From Streptomyces fildesensis (GTDB lineage Bacteria > Actinomycetota > Actinomycetes > Streptomycetales > Streptomycetaceae), in assembly GCF_016107395.1 (NCBI RefSeq), contig NZ_JAAIKO010000052.1, positions 1-49,197 on the forward strand: a DNA stretch of 49,197 bases, read 5' to 3'. The first letter of the stretch is position 1; each line of letters opens with the position of its first letter. Under the pieces are notes generated by a model. That model worked only from the letters and a program-made list of their open reading frames with translations. It was not told the DNA's origin and did no database searches. Below are positions 33,491 to 42,535 of the stretch, piece after piece. Position numbers and translations under genes: made by a program.

Positions 33491-35734
33491 ATGGGTCGAA
33501 CGACCCGCCTTGCCACCGCGTGTACTGCCGCGGCGATGCTCACCCTCACTTGGCCCGCAGCCGGCCCGAGTTCCGCGGATGCGACCGCCGCGGCCGTCAC
33601 ACCCAGGATCGATCTGCGGGTGCTCGTCGTCGACGACGGCGGGCCGGCCACCCAGGCCATCACCGCCGAACTCGACAGCGCGGGCACGCCGTACACCACG
33701 CTCGACCTGAACAGCGCCGCACGGCCGCAGATCACCGCGGCCTATCTGAGCGACACGGTCAGCGGACGGCCGCGCGCCAAGTTCCAGGCCGTCGTCCTGC
33801 CGAACGACAACCCGTTCGGCGCCGGATCCGCCGAGATGGCGGCACTGGCCGCGTACGAGACGGCCTTCGGCATCCCGCAGGTCGACGCGTACACCTACGC
33901 CCGGCCCGAGGTCGGGCTGAACTACGCGCAGGACCCCGGCTACATCGGCTCGCTGGACGGCGTCACCGCCGCGGCGACCGCCACCGCCGGGCCGTTCGGC
34001 TACCTCAAGGGGAACGTTCCCTTCGAGGACAACTCACCCACCGTCGGCGAGAGTTACGCCTTCCTCGCCACGCCGCTCGCGACCCAGGCCGCCGGAGCCA
34101 CGTTCACCAGTTACGTGGACGCGCCGATCCAGGGAAGCACCGCCCGCGGTTCGCTCGTCGGGGAGTACAGCCACGACGGCCGGCGCGAACTGGTCGTGAC
34201 GTTCGTCTACAACCAGTACCAGCAGCAGTTCCGGCTGCTCGCCCGCGGCATGGTCGAGTGGATGACCCAGGGCATCCACCTCGGCGCCGACCGGAACTAC
34301 TTCGCCCTGCACATGGACGACGTACTCCTCGGCGACGACCGCTGGAACCCCACGCTCAACTGCACCCCGGGCGACGTGGACTGCGCGGTCGGCACCGACC
34401 AGTCGGACCCGGACCCCATCCGGATGACGCCCGCGGACGCCACGTACCTCAAGCAGTGGTCGGCGGCGAACGGCTTCACGCCGGACCTGATGTACAACGG
34501 CGGCGGCAGCGAGGGCTACAAGGCGGAGCACGGCGGGACGGACCCGCTCGCGACGCAGCTCATCGCCGACAAGAACGCCTACCGCTGGGTCAACCACACC
34601 TACACCCACCCGTACCTCGGCTGCGTCCAGGACGTCTCCGTGGTGCCGTGGAAGTGCTCGACGACCGCCACCGGCGCGGTGGTGTGGACCTCCAAGGCGG
34701 ACATCACCGCGCAGATCAAGGACAACACGATCTGGGCCACGCAGCACGGCCTCACCGTCAACAAGCAGGAGCTGCTCACCGGTGAGCACTCCGGCCTGAA
34801 GATCCTGCCGCAGCAGCCGCTCGACAACCCGAACCTCGCCACGTCGCTGAGCGCGACCGGGGTGACGGTGCTGGGCAGCGACAACTCGCGCGACCCGCAG
34901 CAGCGCAAGGTCGGACCGGCACTGACGGTGCCGCGCTTCCCGATGAACGTCTTCTACAACGCGGGCAAGGCGAGCGAAGAGGTCGACGAGTACAACTGGA
35001 TCTACACCAGGGCGGCCGACGGCGGCAGCGGCATCTGCGAGGGCTCCGCGACGTCCACCTGCCTGGACACGCCGCTGGACACGGCGACCGGCTACGCCTC
35101 GTACATCGTTCCGCTGGAGGCGCGGACGGACCTCGGGCACGTGCTGTCCAACAACCCGCGGCCGCACTACGTGCACCAGTCGAACTTCGCCGAGGACCGG
35201 ATCGCCTATCCGGTCATGGAGAAGATCCTCGGCGACTACAAGAACCTGTACGCCGCCAGCACGCCCATCGTGAACCTGCGGATGGCCGACATCTCCGCCG
35301 AGCTGGCCAGGCGCGCCGCCTGGGACACGGCCGTCAAGGCCAACAAGGTCACCGCCTACCGGATCGGTGACACCGTCACCGTCACCGGGCCGAGCGGCCT
35401 TCAGTCGACCGCGAGCATGCCCGTCGGCACCCGCCAGGCACAGCTCATCGGCACCACGGCCTTCGGCGGCGCCTACGCCGGACAGCTGTCCGGCTGGGTG
35501 GCCCCTGGATCGCTGCAGAGCTCGGTGACGCTCAAACTCACCGCCGCCGTCACACCCGCCGTCGTCACCGCGACGCCGGCCAAGGCCGCGCAGAGTGCCC
35601 AGGTCGCCAAGGCGAAGGCCCCGGCACAGGCACTGCCCGTGCCGACGGGTGCGACCGACCCGGTTCCGTACGGCCCCGGTGACACCGGCAAGCAGAAGCA
35701 GCACCGCAAGAACACCAGGGCAGCACGGCGCTAG
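33491..35734 (+). CDS. Agd3-like polysaccharide deacetylase, secreted
   Basis: A 747-residue exported protein starting at the ATG at 33491 with GGGGAGGA five bases upstream. A signal peptide (ATACTAAAMLTLTWPAAGPSSADA) precedes a Rossmann-like region (LRVLVVDDGGPATQAITAEL). The deacetylase domain has the metal motif HMDD (274-277) and NHTYTHPYLG (His369, His373). A C-terminal beta-rich part and a basic Lys/Arg tail follow. The whole matches the Agd3 family, whose Aspergillus member removes acetyl groups from galactosaminogalactan. First gene of the locus, so it probably modifies the polymer made by the next proteins after export. Confidence 0.85.
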   Translation: MGRTTRLATACTAAAMLTLTWPAAGPSSADATAAAVTPRIDLRVLVVDDGGPATQAITAELDSAGTPYTTLDLNSAARPQITAAYLSDTVSGRPRAKFQAVVLPNDNPFGAGSAEMAALAAYETAFGIPQVDAYTYARPEVGLNYAQDPGYIGSLDGVTAAATATAGPFGYLKGNVPFEDNSPTVGESYAFLATPLATQAAGATFTSYVDAPIQGSTARGSLVGEYSHDGRRELVVTFVYNQYQQQFRLLARGMVEWMTQGIHLGADRNYFALHMDDVLLGDDRWNPTLNCTPGDVDCAVGTDQSDPDPIRMTPADATYLKQWSAANGFTPDLMYNGGGSEGYKAEHGGTDPLATQLIADKNAYRWVNHTYTHPYLGCVQDVSVVPWKCSTTATGAVVWTSKADITAQIKDNTIWATQHGLTVNKQELLTGEHSGLKILPQQPLDNPNLATSLSATGVTVLGSDNSRDPQQRKVGPALTVPRFPMNVFYNAGKASEEVDEYNWIYTRAADGGSGICEGSATSTCLDTPLDTATGYASYIVPLEARTDLGHVLSNNPRPHYVHQSNFAEDRIAYPVMEKILGDYKNLYAASTPIVNLRMADISAELARRAAWDTAVKANKVTAYRIGDTVTVTGPSGLQSTASMPVGTRQAQLIGTTAFGGAYAGQLSGWVAPGSLQSSVTLKLTAAVTPAVVTATPAKAAQSAQVAKAKAPAQALPVPTGATDPVPYGPGDTGKQKQHRKNTRAARR

Positions 35735-35951
35735 CGCCGGCTCGGCGCCTGCTCGGCGACGGCTTCGCACCACAGCTGAGCAGCACAGGCACCACGCGCA
35801 GCACCACCGAGCAGGACCGAGCACGACCGAACGATCACGTGGAAAGGCGCTGGAGCCGCCGGCACACAGCCGGCGCTCCAGCGCCCTCCAGTGCCGCGAA
35901 GGACCGTACGCGGCGCATTCACCGACGGACCCGTGGGGGGACCGATTCGCC

Positions 35952-37475
35952 ATGCAGACCCAGGTGACCTTGCTGACCGAGGGCACATATCCGCACAGCC
36001 ACGGCGGAGTGAGCGTGTGGTGCGACCAACTCGTCCGGGGAATACCGGACTTCGACTTCCGTCTGATAGCCGTGACCGGCACGGGGCGGGAGTCCCTCGC
36101 CTGGGATCTTCCGGGCAACGTACGGGACTTCACCGAGATACCGCTGTGGGGCAAGCCGCCGACCGGCCGCGCACCCCGCGGCCGCCAGGCGCAGCTGTTC
36201 CGCGCCGGCTACGAACGCTTCCTGTTGGCCCTGCTCGACCCGGCGGCGGAAGCGGAGTTCGCTCCCCAGCTGTACGCGCTGGCGGCGCTGGCACGCGCGG
36301 GATCGCTCTCCGCGGCGCTCCGCTCCGAGGACGCCCTGCGCGTCCTCACCGACGTCTGGAACCGGCCGCATGTCGCCGCCGCGGCGGCCCGGCCCACCCT
36401 GCACGACGCGCTCACCGCCACTGACCTGCTGGAACACGCGCTGCGTCCGCTCTCCGCCGAACCCGTGCCGGGAAGCATCACGCACGCCGTCAGCGGCGGC
36501 CTGGCGACCCTTCCCGGGCTGCTGGCGCACCACGAACACGGCACACCGTTCCTGCTCACCGAGCACGGCGTCTATCTGCGCGAGCGGTATCTCGGCTACC
36601 GGACCGGCCCGTACGGCTGGCCCGTCAAGGCCGTCATGCTCGGCTTCTACCGGCTGCTCGCCGAGGAGTCGTACCGCCGCGCCGCGCTCGTCACCCCCGG
36701 CAGCCGCTACAACCGGCGCTGGGAGGAACGCGGCGGGACCGCGCCCGACCGGATCCGCACCGTGTACAACGGCGTCGACCCCGGCGCCTTCCCGATGGCC
36801 GGGCCGGAACCCGCGGTGCCCACCCTCAGCTGGGCCGGGCGCGTCGACCCGATCAAGGACCTGGAGACCCTGATCCGCGCCTTCGCCCTCGTACGGGCCG
36901 AACTCCCGCAGGCGCTGCTCCGGCTCTTCGGCGGAACGCCGAGGGGCGGCGAGGGATACCGCGACCAATGCGTCGCGCTGGCGGCCGAGTTGGGTGTCGG
37001 CGACGCGGTGACGTTCGAGGGGCGCGTCGAGGACATCCGCGACGCGTACGCGGCCGGGAACGTCGTGATGCTCTCCAGCATCAGCGAGGGCTTCCCGTTC
37101 ACCCTCATCGAAGCCATGTCCTGCGCACGCGCCACCGTCTCCACGGATGTCGGGGGTGTGCGGGAGGCGGTCGGCGAAGCGGGTCTGGTGGTCCCGCCCC
37201 GCGATCCCGCCGCGATGGCGAAGGCCGCGCTCGCGCTGCTGCGCGACCCGGCGACCCGGGCGTCCATGGGATGGGACGCGCGGCTCCGGGTGATCGACCA
37301 GTTCACGCTGCGTCGGACGATCGAGACCTTCCGCGGCATCTACAGCGAACTGTCCGCCCGGAAGCCGTGGCTCGTCCTCACCCCCGTCGGGGTGGAGTGG
37401 CAGTCCCGCGACCAGTACGGCCACCACGGCCCGGCCGTCGTCGACGACACCACCGTCACGGAGGTCGCCCAGTGA
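35952..37475 (+). CDS. pelF: GT4 glycosyltransferase, PelF type
   Basis: A 507-residue cytoplasmic glycosyltransferase. The N-terminus VTLLTEGTYPHSHGGVSVW is the PelF/DUF3492 signature. LTEHGVYLRERYL, VYNGVDPGAF, LSWAGRVDPIKDLETLIRAF (GT-B phosphate region) and SSISEGFPFTLIEAMSCARATVSTDVGG (the EX7E motif) follow in order. PelF of Pseudomonas builds an N-acetylgalactosamine-rich polymer from UDP-GalNAc. The ATG at 35952 follows GGGGGGA at 11 bases. Its stop overlaps the next GTG (GTGA). Confidence 0.93.
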   Translation: MQTQVTLLTEGTYPHSHGGVSVWCDQLVRGIPDFDFRLIAVTGTGRESLAWDLPGNVRDFTEIPLWGKPPTGRAPRGRQAQLFRAGYERFLLALLDPAAEAEFAPQLYALAALARAGSLSAALRSEDALRVLTDVWNRPHVAAAAARPTLHDALTATDLLEHALRPLSAEPVPGSITHAVSGGLATLPGLLAHHEHGTPFLLTEHGVYLRERYLGYRTGPYGWPVKAVMLGFYRLLAEESYRRAALVTPGSRYNRRWEERGGTAPDRIRTVYNGVDPGAFPMAGPEPAVPTLSWAGRVDPIKDLETLIRAFALVRAELPQALLRLFGGTPRGGEGYRDQCVALAAELGVGDAVTFEGRVEDIRDAYAAGNVVMLSSISEGFPFTLIEAMSCARATVSTDVGGVREAVGEAGLVVPPRDPAAMAKAALALLRDPATRASMGWDARLRVIDQFTLRRTIETFRGIYSELSARKPWLVLTPVGVEWQSRDQYGHHGPAVVDDTTVTEVAQ

Positions 37476-38893
37476 GCGGCCCGCTGCGGCTCGTGCCGCA
37501 CGACGGGGGTGCGCTGCCGACGGTGCCGCGGCAGCGGCAGCGCCGCCGGCCCTCCTGGGCCGAGGACCCGCTGGAGGAACTCGCCGAGCGCCTCGACGAG
37601 GTCTGCGCGGCCGCGGTGCACGCGGACGAGATCGCCGCCGTCCTGGAGTCCGACGGGCTGACGCACGAGCTCATCGTGCACCGGTACGGGCGGTCCGATC
37701 TCTTCGAGCTGGCCGAGGAGTTGCACGCCCGGGGCGCGGGCAAGCGCTGCTACCCGGCACCGGAGCCGGGCCCCGATCCCTGGGGGATCAACCCCTGGCG
37801 GTGTCTGCTGCGGGGCATCGTCTTCGGCCTGCCGGGGCTGGCGTACGTCCTGGGCGGGACGCTGCTCTCCGGTCCGCCGGACGCGTTCGGGCTGCCGGCC
37901 GGGACGGTGGCGCTGTCCGCCGCCGCGCTCGCCGGCTGGGCCTGGAACCAGGCCCTGGCGCACCGCGCCTATCTGCGGCTCGGCTCGGACGGGCGGCGGG
38001 CGACCGCCCGCTGTCTGCTCCGCGGCGCGCCGGCGGGGGCGCTGCTCGCGTCGGCGTTCGCGGTCGCGTTCGCGTCGCGGGGCAGTGAAGCCGCCTTCGC
38101 GGTGGGGCAGTCCAGCTACCTGGCAGCGGCGACGGCACTGCTGGTGCTGGGCCGGGAACGGGATCTGCTGCTCGCCCTCGCCCCGACAACGGTGGGTGCC
38201 GCGCTGCTCCTGGCGTGGGACCTGCCCCCCACGGTGCGGGCCTGTCTGGTCATCGCGACCCCCGTGGCGGCGCTGCTGGTCGCCGGCCGGCAGGTCGTAC
38301 GCGGGCTGCGCACCCCGCCCGAGCTGGGCGCGCCCGCGCCCCCGCCGCTCGTCGCGTCCTTGCCGTACGGGCTGTACGGGCTGGCCAGCGCGGTGCTGGT
38401 CCTGGTGCTGGCCCTGGGCGCCGGTGTCTCGGCGGTCGCGCTGACGCTGAGCATGGGCGCGGCCGAATGGCTGCTGTACCGCTTCCGCGGCCGCGGGGTC
38501 GCCGCGCTGCGGCGCAGCGTCGACGCCGGAGGCTTCAGGACCCGGTCGGCCTCCGTCCTGCTCGGGTGCCTGGCGGGGTACCTGATCGTCCTCGCGGCGC
38601 TCGCGGCGGCCCTCACCGCGCTGTGGCCGGGGGCACCGGCACCCGGCGCGCTGCGGCTGTGCGCGCTGCTGACGCTCGGCGCGGTGCTGTGGCTCTCGCT
38701 GCTGCTCCAGGCGTTCGGCGCCGCGTGGCCGGCCGCGCTGGTCTGCATGGCGGCCGCCGTGGTCGAAATCGCCTTCCTGTGCTGGGAGTTCGGTGACCAT
38801 CCGGTCGTGCAGCTGGTCGCCTGCGCGAGCGCGGCGGCCGTACTGATCGCCGTCGCCTGCTCCCTGCTGGGCCGCGCCACATCGCACCGATGA
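37472..38893 (+). CDS. Polytopic membrane protein in PelG position
   Basis: A 473-residue membrane protein starting at the GTG that overlaps the pelF stop. About 115 N-terminal residues are cytoplasmic and acidic (DPLEELAERLDEVCAAAVHADEIAAV). Roughly ten to twelve membrane helices follow (such as GIVFGLPGLAYVLGGTLL and VLVLVLALGAGVSAVALTL). PelG, a flippase-like protein, always partners PelF in pel loci. Position and topology suggest the same role, export of the glycan, but the sequence is too diverged for me to call it PelG outright. Confidence 0.7.
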   Translation: MSGPLRLVPHDGGALPTVPRQRQRRRPSWAEDPLEELAERLDEVCAAAVHADEIAAVLESDGLTHELIVHRYGRSDLFELAEELHARGAGKRCYPAPEPGPDPWGINPWRCLLRGIVFGLPGLAYVLGGTLLSGPPDAFGLPAGTVALSAAALAGWAWNQALAHRAYLRLGSDGRRATARCLLRGAPAGALLASAFAVAFASRGSEAAFAVGQSSYLAAATALLVLGRERDLLLALAPTTVGAALLLAWDLPPTVRACLVIATPVAALLVAGRQVVRGLRTPPELGAPAPPPLVASLPYGLYGLASAVLVLVLALGAGVSAVALTLSMGAAEWLLYRFRGRGVAALRRSVDAGGFRTRSASVLLGCLAGYLIVLAALAAALTALWPGAPAPGALRLCALLTLGAVLWLSLLLQAFGAAWPAALVCMAAAVVEIAFLCWEFGDHPVVQLVACASAAAVLIAVACSLLGRATSHR

Positions 38894-38955
38894 GGTGCCC
38901 CGAACCGAACCTGTCCCACGTCCCCAACCCCTTTCGAGAAACCGGAGCATTCGAC

Positions 38956-39948
38956 ATGACATTGGTAGCCGTCACCGGCGCCGAAGGCTTCATCGGCTCA
39001 CACCTGGTGGAGGCGCTCGTCGCCTCGGGCCACCGGGTGCGCGCGATGGCCCAGTACAACTCGTTCTCGTCCTTCGGCTGGCTGGAGACGCTGGACGCCG
39101 AGACGATGAGCCAGGTGGACGTGGTCCTGGGCGACGTCCGCGACCCCGGCTCCGTCCGGGGGCTGATGGACGGCGCCGAGGCCGTCTACCACCTGGCCGC
39201 GCTGATCGCGATCCCGTACTCGTACCAGGCACCGCACTCCTACGTGGACACCAACGTCACCGGCACGCTGAACGTGCTGGAGGCCGTCCGCCAGCTGGAG
39301 ATCCCGCGGCTGGTGCACACCTCCACCAGCGAGACGTACGGCACCGCGCAGACCGTACCGATCTCCGAGGACCACCCGATCAACACCCAGTCCCCGTACG
39401 CCGCTTCGAAGGCGGGCGGCGACCGGCTCGCGGACAGCTACTTCGCGAGCTTCGGTACACCGGTGGTGACGCTGCGGCCGTTCAACACCTTCGGGCCGCG
39501 GCAGTCCATGCGTGCGGTGATCCCGACGGTGATCGGGCAGGTGGCCGCTGGGGAGCGGACCATCACGCTCGGAGACCTGCGGCCGACGCGCGACTTCACC
39601 TACGTACGGGACACCGCGCGGGCGTTCCTCGCGGTGGGGACCGCGCCCGCCGGGAGCGTGGTCGGGCGGACGTTCAACGCGGGGACGGGAGGCGAGATCT
39701 CCGTCGGTGACCTGGTGCAGCTGATCGGCAAGCTCATGGAGACCGATCTGGACGTCATCGAGGACGAGCAGCGGATCCGGCCCGCCGGCTCCGAGGTGAT
39801 GCGGCTGGTCTGCGACGCCGCGCGGCTGCGTGACGCGACCGGCTGGGCGGCCGATCACAGCCTGGAGCAGGGGCTGGAAGACACCATCGCGTTCTTCCGC
39901 GACCCGGCGAACCTCGCCCGCTACAAGACCGAGCTCTACAACATCTGA
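38956..39948 (+). CDS. LegB-like NAD-dependent sugar-nucleotide 4,6-dehydratase
   Basis: A 330-residue extended short-chain dehydrogenase. The NAD site VTGAEGFIGSHLVEAL, the YHLAALIAIPYSYQAPHSYV segment, SETYGTAQTVPISEDHPIN and catalytic YAASK are visible. The overall sequence is closest to LegB/PglF-type enzymes that make 4-keto-6-deoxy GlcNAc nucleotides. It would supply an activated sugar for the polysaccharide. The ATG at 38956 has GGAG ten bases upstream. Confidence 0.85.
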   Translation: MTLVAVTGAEGFIGSHLVEALVASGHRVRAMAQYNSFSSFGWLETLDAETMSQVDVVLGDVRDPGSVRGLMDGAEAVYHLAALIAIPYSYQAPHSYVDTNVTGTLNVLEAVRQLEIPRLVHTSTSETYGTAQTVPISEDHPINTQSPYAASKAGGDRLADSYFASFGTPVVTLRPFNTFGPRQSMRAVIPTVIGQVAAGERTITLGDLRPTRDFTYVRDTARAFLAVGTAPAGSVVGRTFNAGTGGEISVGDLVQLIGKLMETDLDVIEDEQRIRPAGSEVMRLVCDAARLRDATGWAADHSLEQGLEDTIAFFRDPANLARYKTELYNI

Positions 39949-40052
39949 CTCCGGATTTCCCGGAACCGACTCTTCCGGATCTCCCGGTCCCGGATCGAAC
40001 CCCGGAACCGGACGCGACGTCTGGCCGCCAGGCCAGAGGGGGGACCAACCAC

Positions 40053-40766
40053 ATGCACGCAGTCATTCTGGCCGGAGGCAAGGGCGTCCGGCTGCTGCCC
40101 TACACGACCGCCCTGCCGAAACCGCTCGTCCCGATCGGCGACCAGCACGCGATCCTGGAGATCGTGATGCGGCAGCTGGCGAACGCCGGCTTCACCACCT
40201 GCACCATCGCCATCGGCCACCTGGGCCACATCATCCGCGCCTACGTCGGCAACGGTTCGCAGTGGGGGATGCGCGTCGGCTACTCCACCGAGGACAGCCC
40301 GCTCGGCACGATGGGGCCGCTGCTCACCATGCTCGACCGGCTGCCCGAGAAGTTCCTCGTGATGAACGGCGACATCCTCACCGACCTGGACTTCGGGGAC
40401 GTGCTGCGGCACCACGAGACCGCCGACAGCCCGCTCACCATCGCCACCTACGCCCGGAAGGTGAAGATCGACTTCGGGGTGCTGACCACGGACTCGGGCA
40501 ACGTCGTGGCCTTCACCGAGAAGCCGAGCATCGACTACCGGGTCTCGATGGGCGTGTACGGCCTGTCCCGTTCCACGCTCCTGGACTACACACCCGGGCT
40601 GCCGCTCGGCTTCGACGAGGTGGTGCTCGACCTGCTCAACGCGAAGACCCCGCCGAGCGCCTACGAGTTCGACGGCTACTGGCTCGACATCGGACGTCCC
40701 GACGACTACGACCGGGCCAACGCCGAGTTCACCACCCACCGCGGACTGCTGCTCAAGGGGGCGTGA
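40053..40766 (+). CDS. Sugar-1-phosphate nucleotidyltransferase
   Basis: A 237-residue enzyme of the RmlA/GlmU-like nucleotidyltransferase fold. The signature VILAGGKGVRLLPYT, LPKPLVPIGDQ, VMNGDILTDLDF and FTEKPSIDYRVSMGVYG are present. It joins a sugar-1-phosphate to an NTP. Size without a C-terminal domain and its LegB-like neighbour suggest a GlcN-1-P or similar guanylyl/uridylyl transferase. AGAGGGGGGA precedes the ATG. Confidence 0.9.
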   Translation: MHAVILAGGKGVRLLPYTTALPKPLVPIGDQHAILEIVMRQLANAGFTTCTIAIGHLGHIIRAYVGNGSQWGMRVGYSTEDSPLGTMGPLLTMLDRLPEKFLVMNGDILTDLDFGDVLRHHETADSPLTIATYARKVKIDFGVLTTDSGNVVAFTEKPSIDYRVSMGVYGLSRSTLLDYTPGLPLGFDEVVLDLLNAKTPPSAYEFDGYWLDIGRPDDYDRANAEFTTHRGLLLKGA

Positions 40767-40775
40767 CCCGACGCC

Positions 40776-41774
40776 ATGCGACGCATTCTCTGTCTGGGTT
40801 CCACCGGATTCCTCGGCGCCCACGTCGCCGGGCAGCTGCGCGCCCTCCCGGGTGTGCGGGTGCTCGGCGCCGGCCGGTCCACCCCGGTCTCCCCGCCCGC
40901 CCTCCCGTCCGATTCCCCACCTGCCCTGGTGGACGGCCTGCCGATCGACCTCACCACCATCTCCGTCGACGCGCTCACCGAGGCGCTGCGGGCGCTGGGT
41001 CCACACGCCGTCGTCAACTGCGTGGGCTCGGTGGGCAACAGCCCGCTGCGGCTCGCGGAGGTGAACACCCGTGGACCCGCCGTCCTCTGCGAGGCGCTGC
41101 GGCGGGCCGCGCCCACCGCCCGTCTCGTCCACCTCGGTTCTGCCGGGGAGTACGGGGCCACGGCCCCCGGCCGGTCCATCGACGAGTCCGCACCGACCCG
41201 GCCGCCGGGGGCGTACGGGGCCACGAAACTGGCCGGCACGCTCATCGTCGCCCAATCCGCCCTGGACGCCACGGTGTTGCGGGTCTTCAACCCGATCGGC
41301 CCGGGATCGCCGGGGGCGAGCCTGCCGGGCCGGTTCGTCGCCGAACTGCGCCGGGTGCTCCCGGAGGGTGCGGAGGGCGTGATCCGCGTCGGTGATCTCT
41401 CCGCGTACCGCGACTACGTCGACGTACGGGACGTGGCGCGGGCCGCCGTCCTCGCGGCCATGGCCCCGGGGCCGCTGCCGCGGATCCTGAACATCGCGGG
41501 CGGCGGCGCCACCCCGGTGCGCGCCATCGCGGACGGGCTGGTCGCCGCGTCCGGTTTCCGGGGCCGGGTCGAGGAGAGCGGGGCCGGGTCGCACCGTTCG
41601 GCTGCGGTGTCCTGGCAGCGCGCGGACATCTCCGCGGCGGCCGCGGCCCTGGGCTGGCGGCCCCAGTTCAGCTTCGCGCAGTCGCTCGCGGACCTGTGGA
41701 ACGAGGGCGCACCGGTAGCCGTTCCGCCCAGGGCACCGTCCGGTGTCACGGCCGGCGTCACGGCCGCGCCATGA
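40776..41774 (+). CDS. NAD-dependent epimerase/dehydratase
   Basis: A 332-residue SDR with LCLGSTGFLGAHVAG at the N-terminus, NCVGSVGNSPLRLAEVNTRGP, HLGSAGEYGA and YGATKLAGT (catalytic Tyr/Lys). LRVFNPIGPGSPGASLPGRF is the substrate-binding loop. It starts 9 bases after the nucleotidyltransferase gene and overlaps the spherulin gene (ATGA). It is probably a 4-epimerase or reductase acting on the nucleotide sugar; the direction and substrate are unknown. Confidence 0.85.
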   Translation: MRRILCLGSTGFLGAHVAGQLRALPGVRVLGAGRSTPVSPPALPSDSPPALVDGLPIDLTTISVDALTEALRALGPHAVVNCVGSVGNSPLRLAEVNTRGPAVLCEALRRAAPTARLVHLGSAGEYGATAPGRSIDESAPTRPPGAYGATKLAGTLIVAQSALDATVLRVFNPIGPGSPGASLPGRFVAELRRVLPEGAEGVIRVGDLSAYRDYVDVRDVARAAVLAAMAPGPLPRILNIAGGGATPVRAIADGLVAASGFRGRVEESGAGSHRSAAVSWQRADISAAAAALGWRPQFSFAQSLADLWNEGAPVAVPPRAPSGVTAGVTAAP

Positions 41775-42535
41775 GCGACGGAAAGCTCCTCGTCCCGCTC
41801 TACGTCCACCCGGCCGTCGACCCCGGCGCCTGGCGGACGCTGGTGGGGGCCGCCGACCTGCTCTACGGCGTCGTGCTCAACGTCGCCGACGGGCCGGGCA
41901 CGGTCCGGGACCCCGCCTTCGTGGCGGTGGCCGAGGAGTTGCGGGCGGCGGGCGTGCGCGTCCTCGGATACGTGGACACCGCGTACGGCCGCCGCCCCAC
42001 CCACGCGGTCGTCGCCGACCTGCGCCACCACCGCAAGTGGTACGGCACGGACGGCGTCTTCTTCGACCAGGCCGCGCCCGACGCCGGGCTGTTGAGTTAC
42101 TACCGCTGGCTCGCGCGGACCGCGCGGACCGCGCGGGCCGGCGGTTCCCGGACGGTCGTCCTCAACCCGGGCGTGCACCCCGCGCCCGGGTACGCCGAGT
42201 TCGCCGATCTGCTGGTGACGTTCGAGGGCAGCTGGGCGACGTACCGCGCGGCGGCGGCCGTACCGGCCTGGACGAGTACCTATCCGGCGGACCGCTTCTG
42301 CCATCTCGTGTACGACGTCCCGGCCAGGCTCTGCGGCCTCGCCTCCCGTACCGCCCGGCTGCGCGGCGCGGCCGTGCACTGCGCGGTCCCGGGAAGCGGC
42401 GCCAACCCCTGGCAGGGTGTGTCTCCGGACCTCACGTCCCCGGACGTCATGTCCTCGGACCTCACGCCCCCGGACCTCACCGATGTCGCCGGGCTCCGGG
42501 GGCGGCATCGGCACCAGCAGGAGGAGAACCGTTGA
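41771..42535 (+). CDS. Spherulin-4 (GH135-like) glycoside hydrolase
   Basis: A 254-residue protein whose ATG overlaps the previous stop. The family signature is LLVPLYVHPAVDPGAW, GVVLNVADGPG, VLGYVDTAYGRR, WYGTDGVFFDQ (the acidic active-site strand) and VLNPGVHPAPGYAEFADLLVTFEG. The Aspergillus member Sph3 hydrolyses galactosaminogalactan. No signal peptide is visible here, so it may act in the cytoplasm or leave by an unknown route. The C-terminus has short repeats (SPDVMSSDLTPPDLT). It is coupled to the GH114 gene by a TTGA overlap. Confidence 0.85.
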   Translation: MSDGKLLVPLYVHPAVDPGAWRTLVGAADLLYGVVLNVADGPGTVRDPAFVAVAEELRAAGVRVLGYVDTAYGRRPTHAVVADLRHHRKWYGTDGVFFDQAAPDAGLLSYYRWLARTARTARAGGSRTVVLNPGVHPAPGYAEFADLLVTFEGSWATYRAAAAVPAWTSTYPADRFCHLVYDVPARLCGLASRTARLRGAAVHCAVPGSGANPWQGVSPDLTSPDVMSSDLTPPDLTDVAGLRGRHRHQQEENR

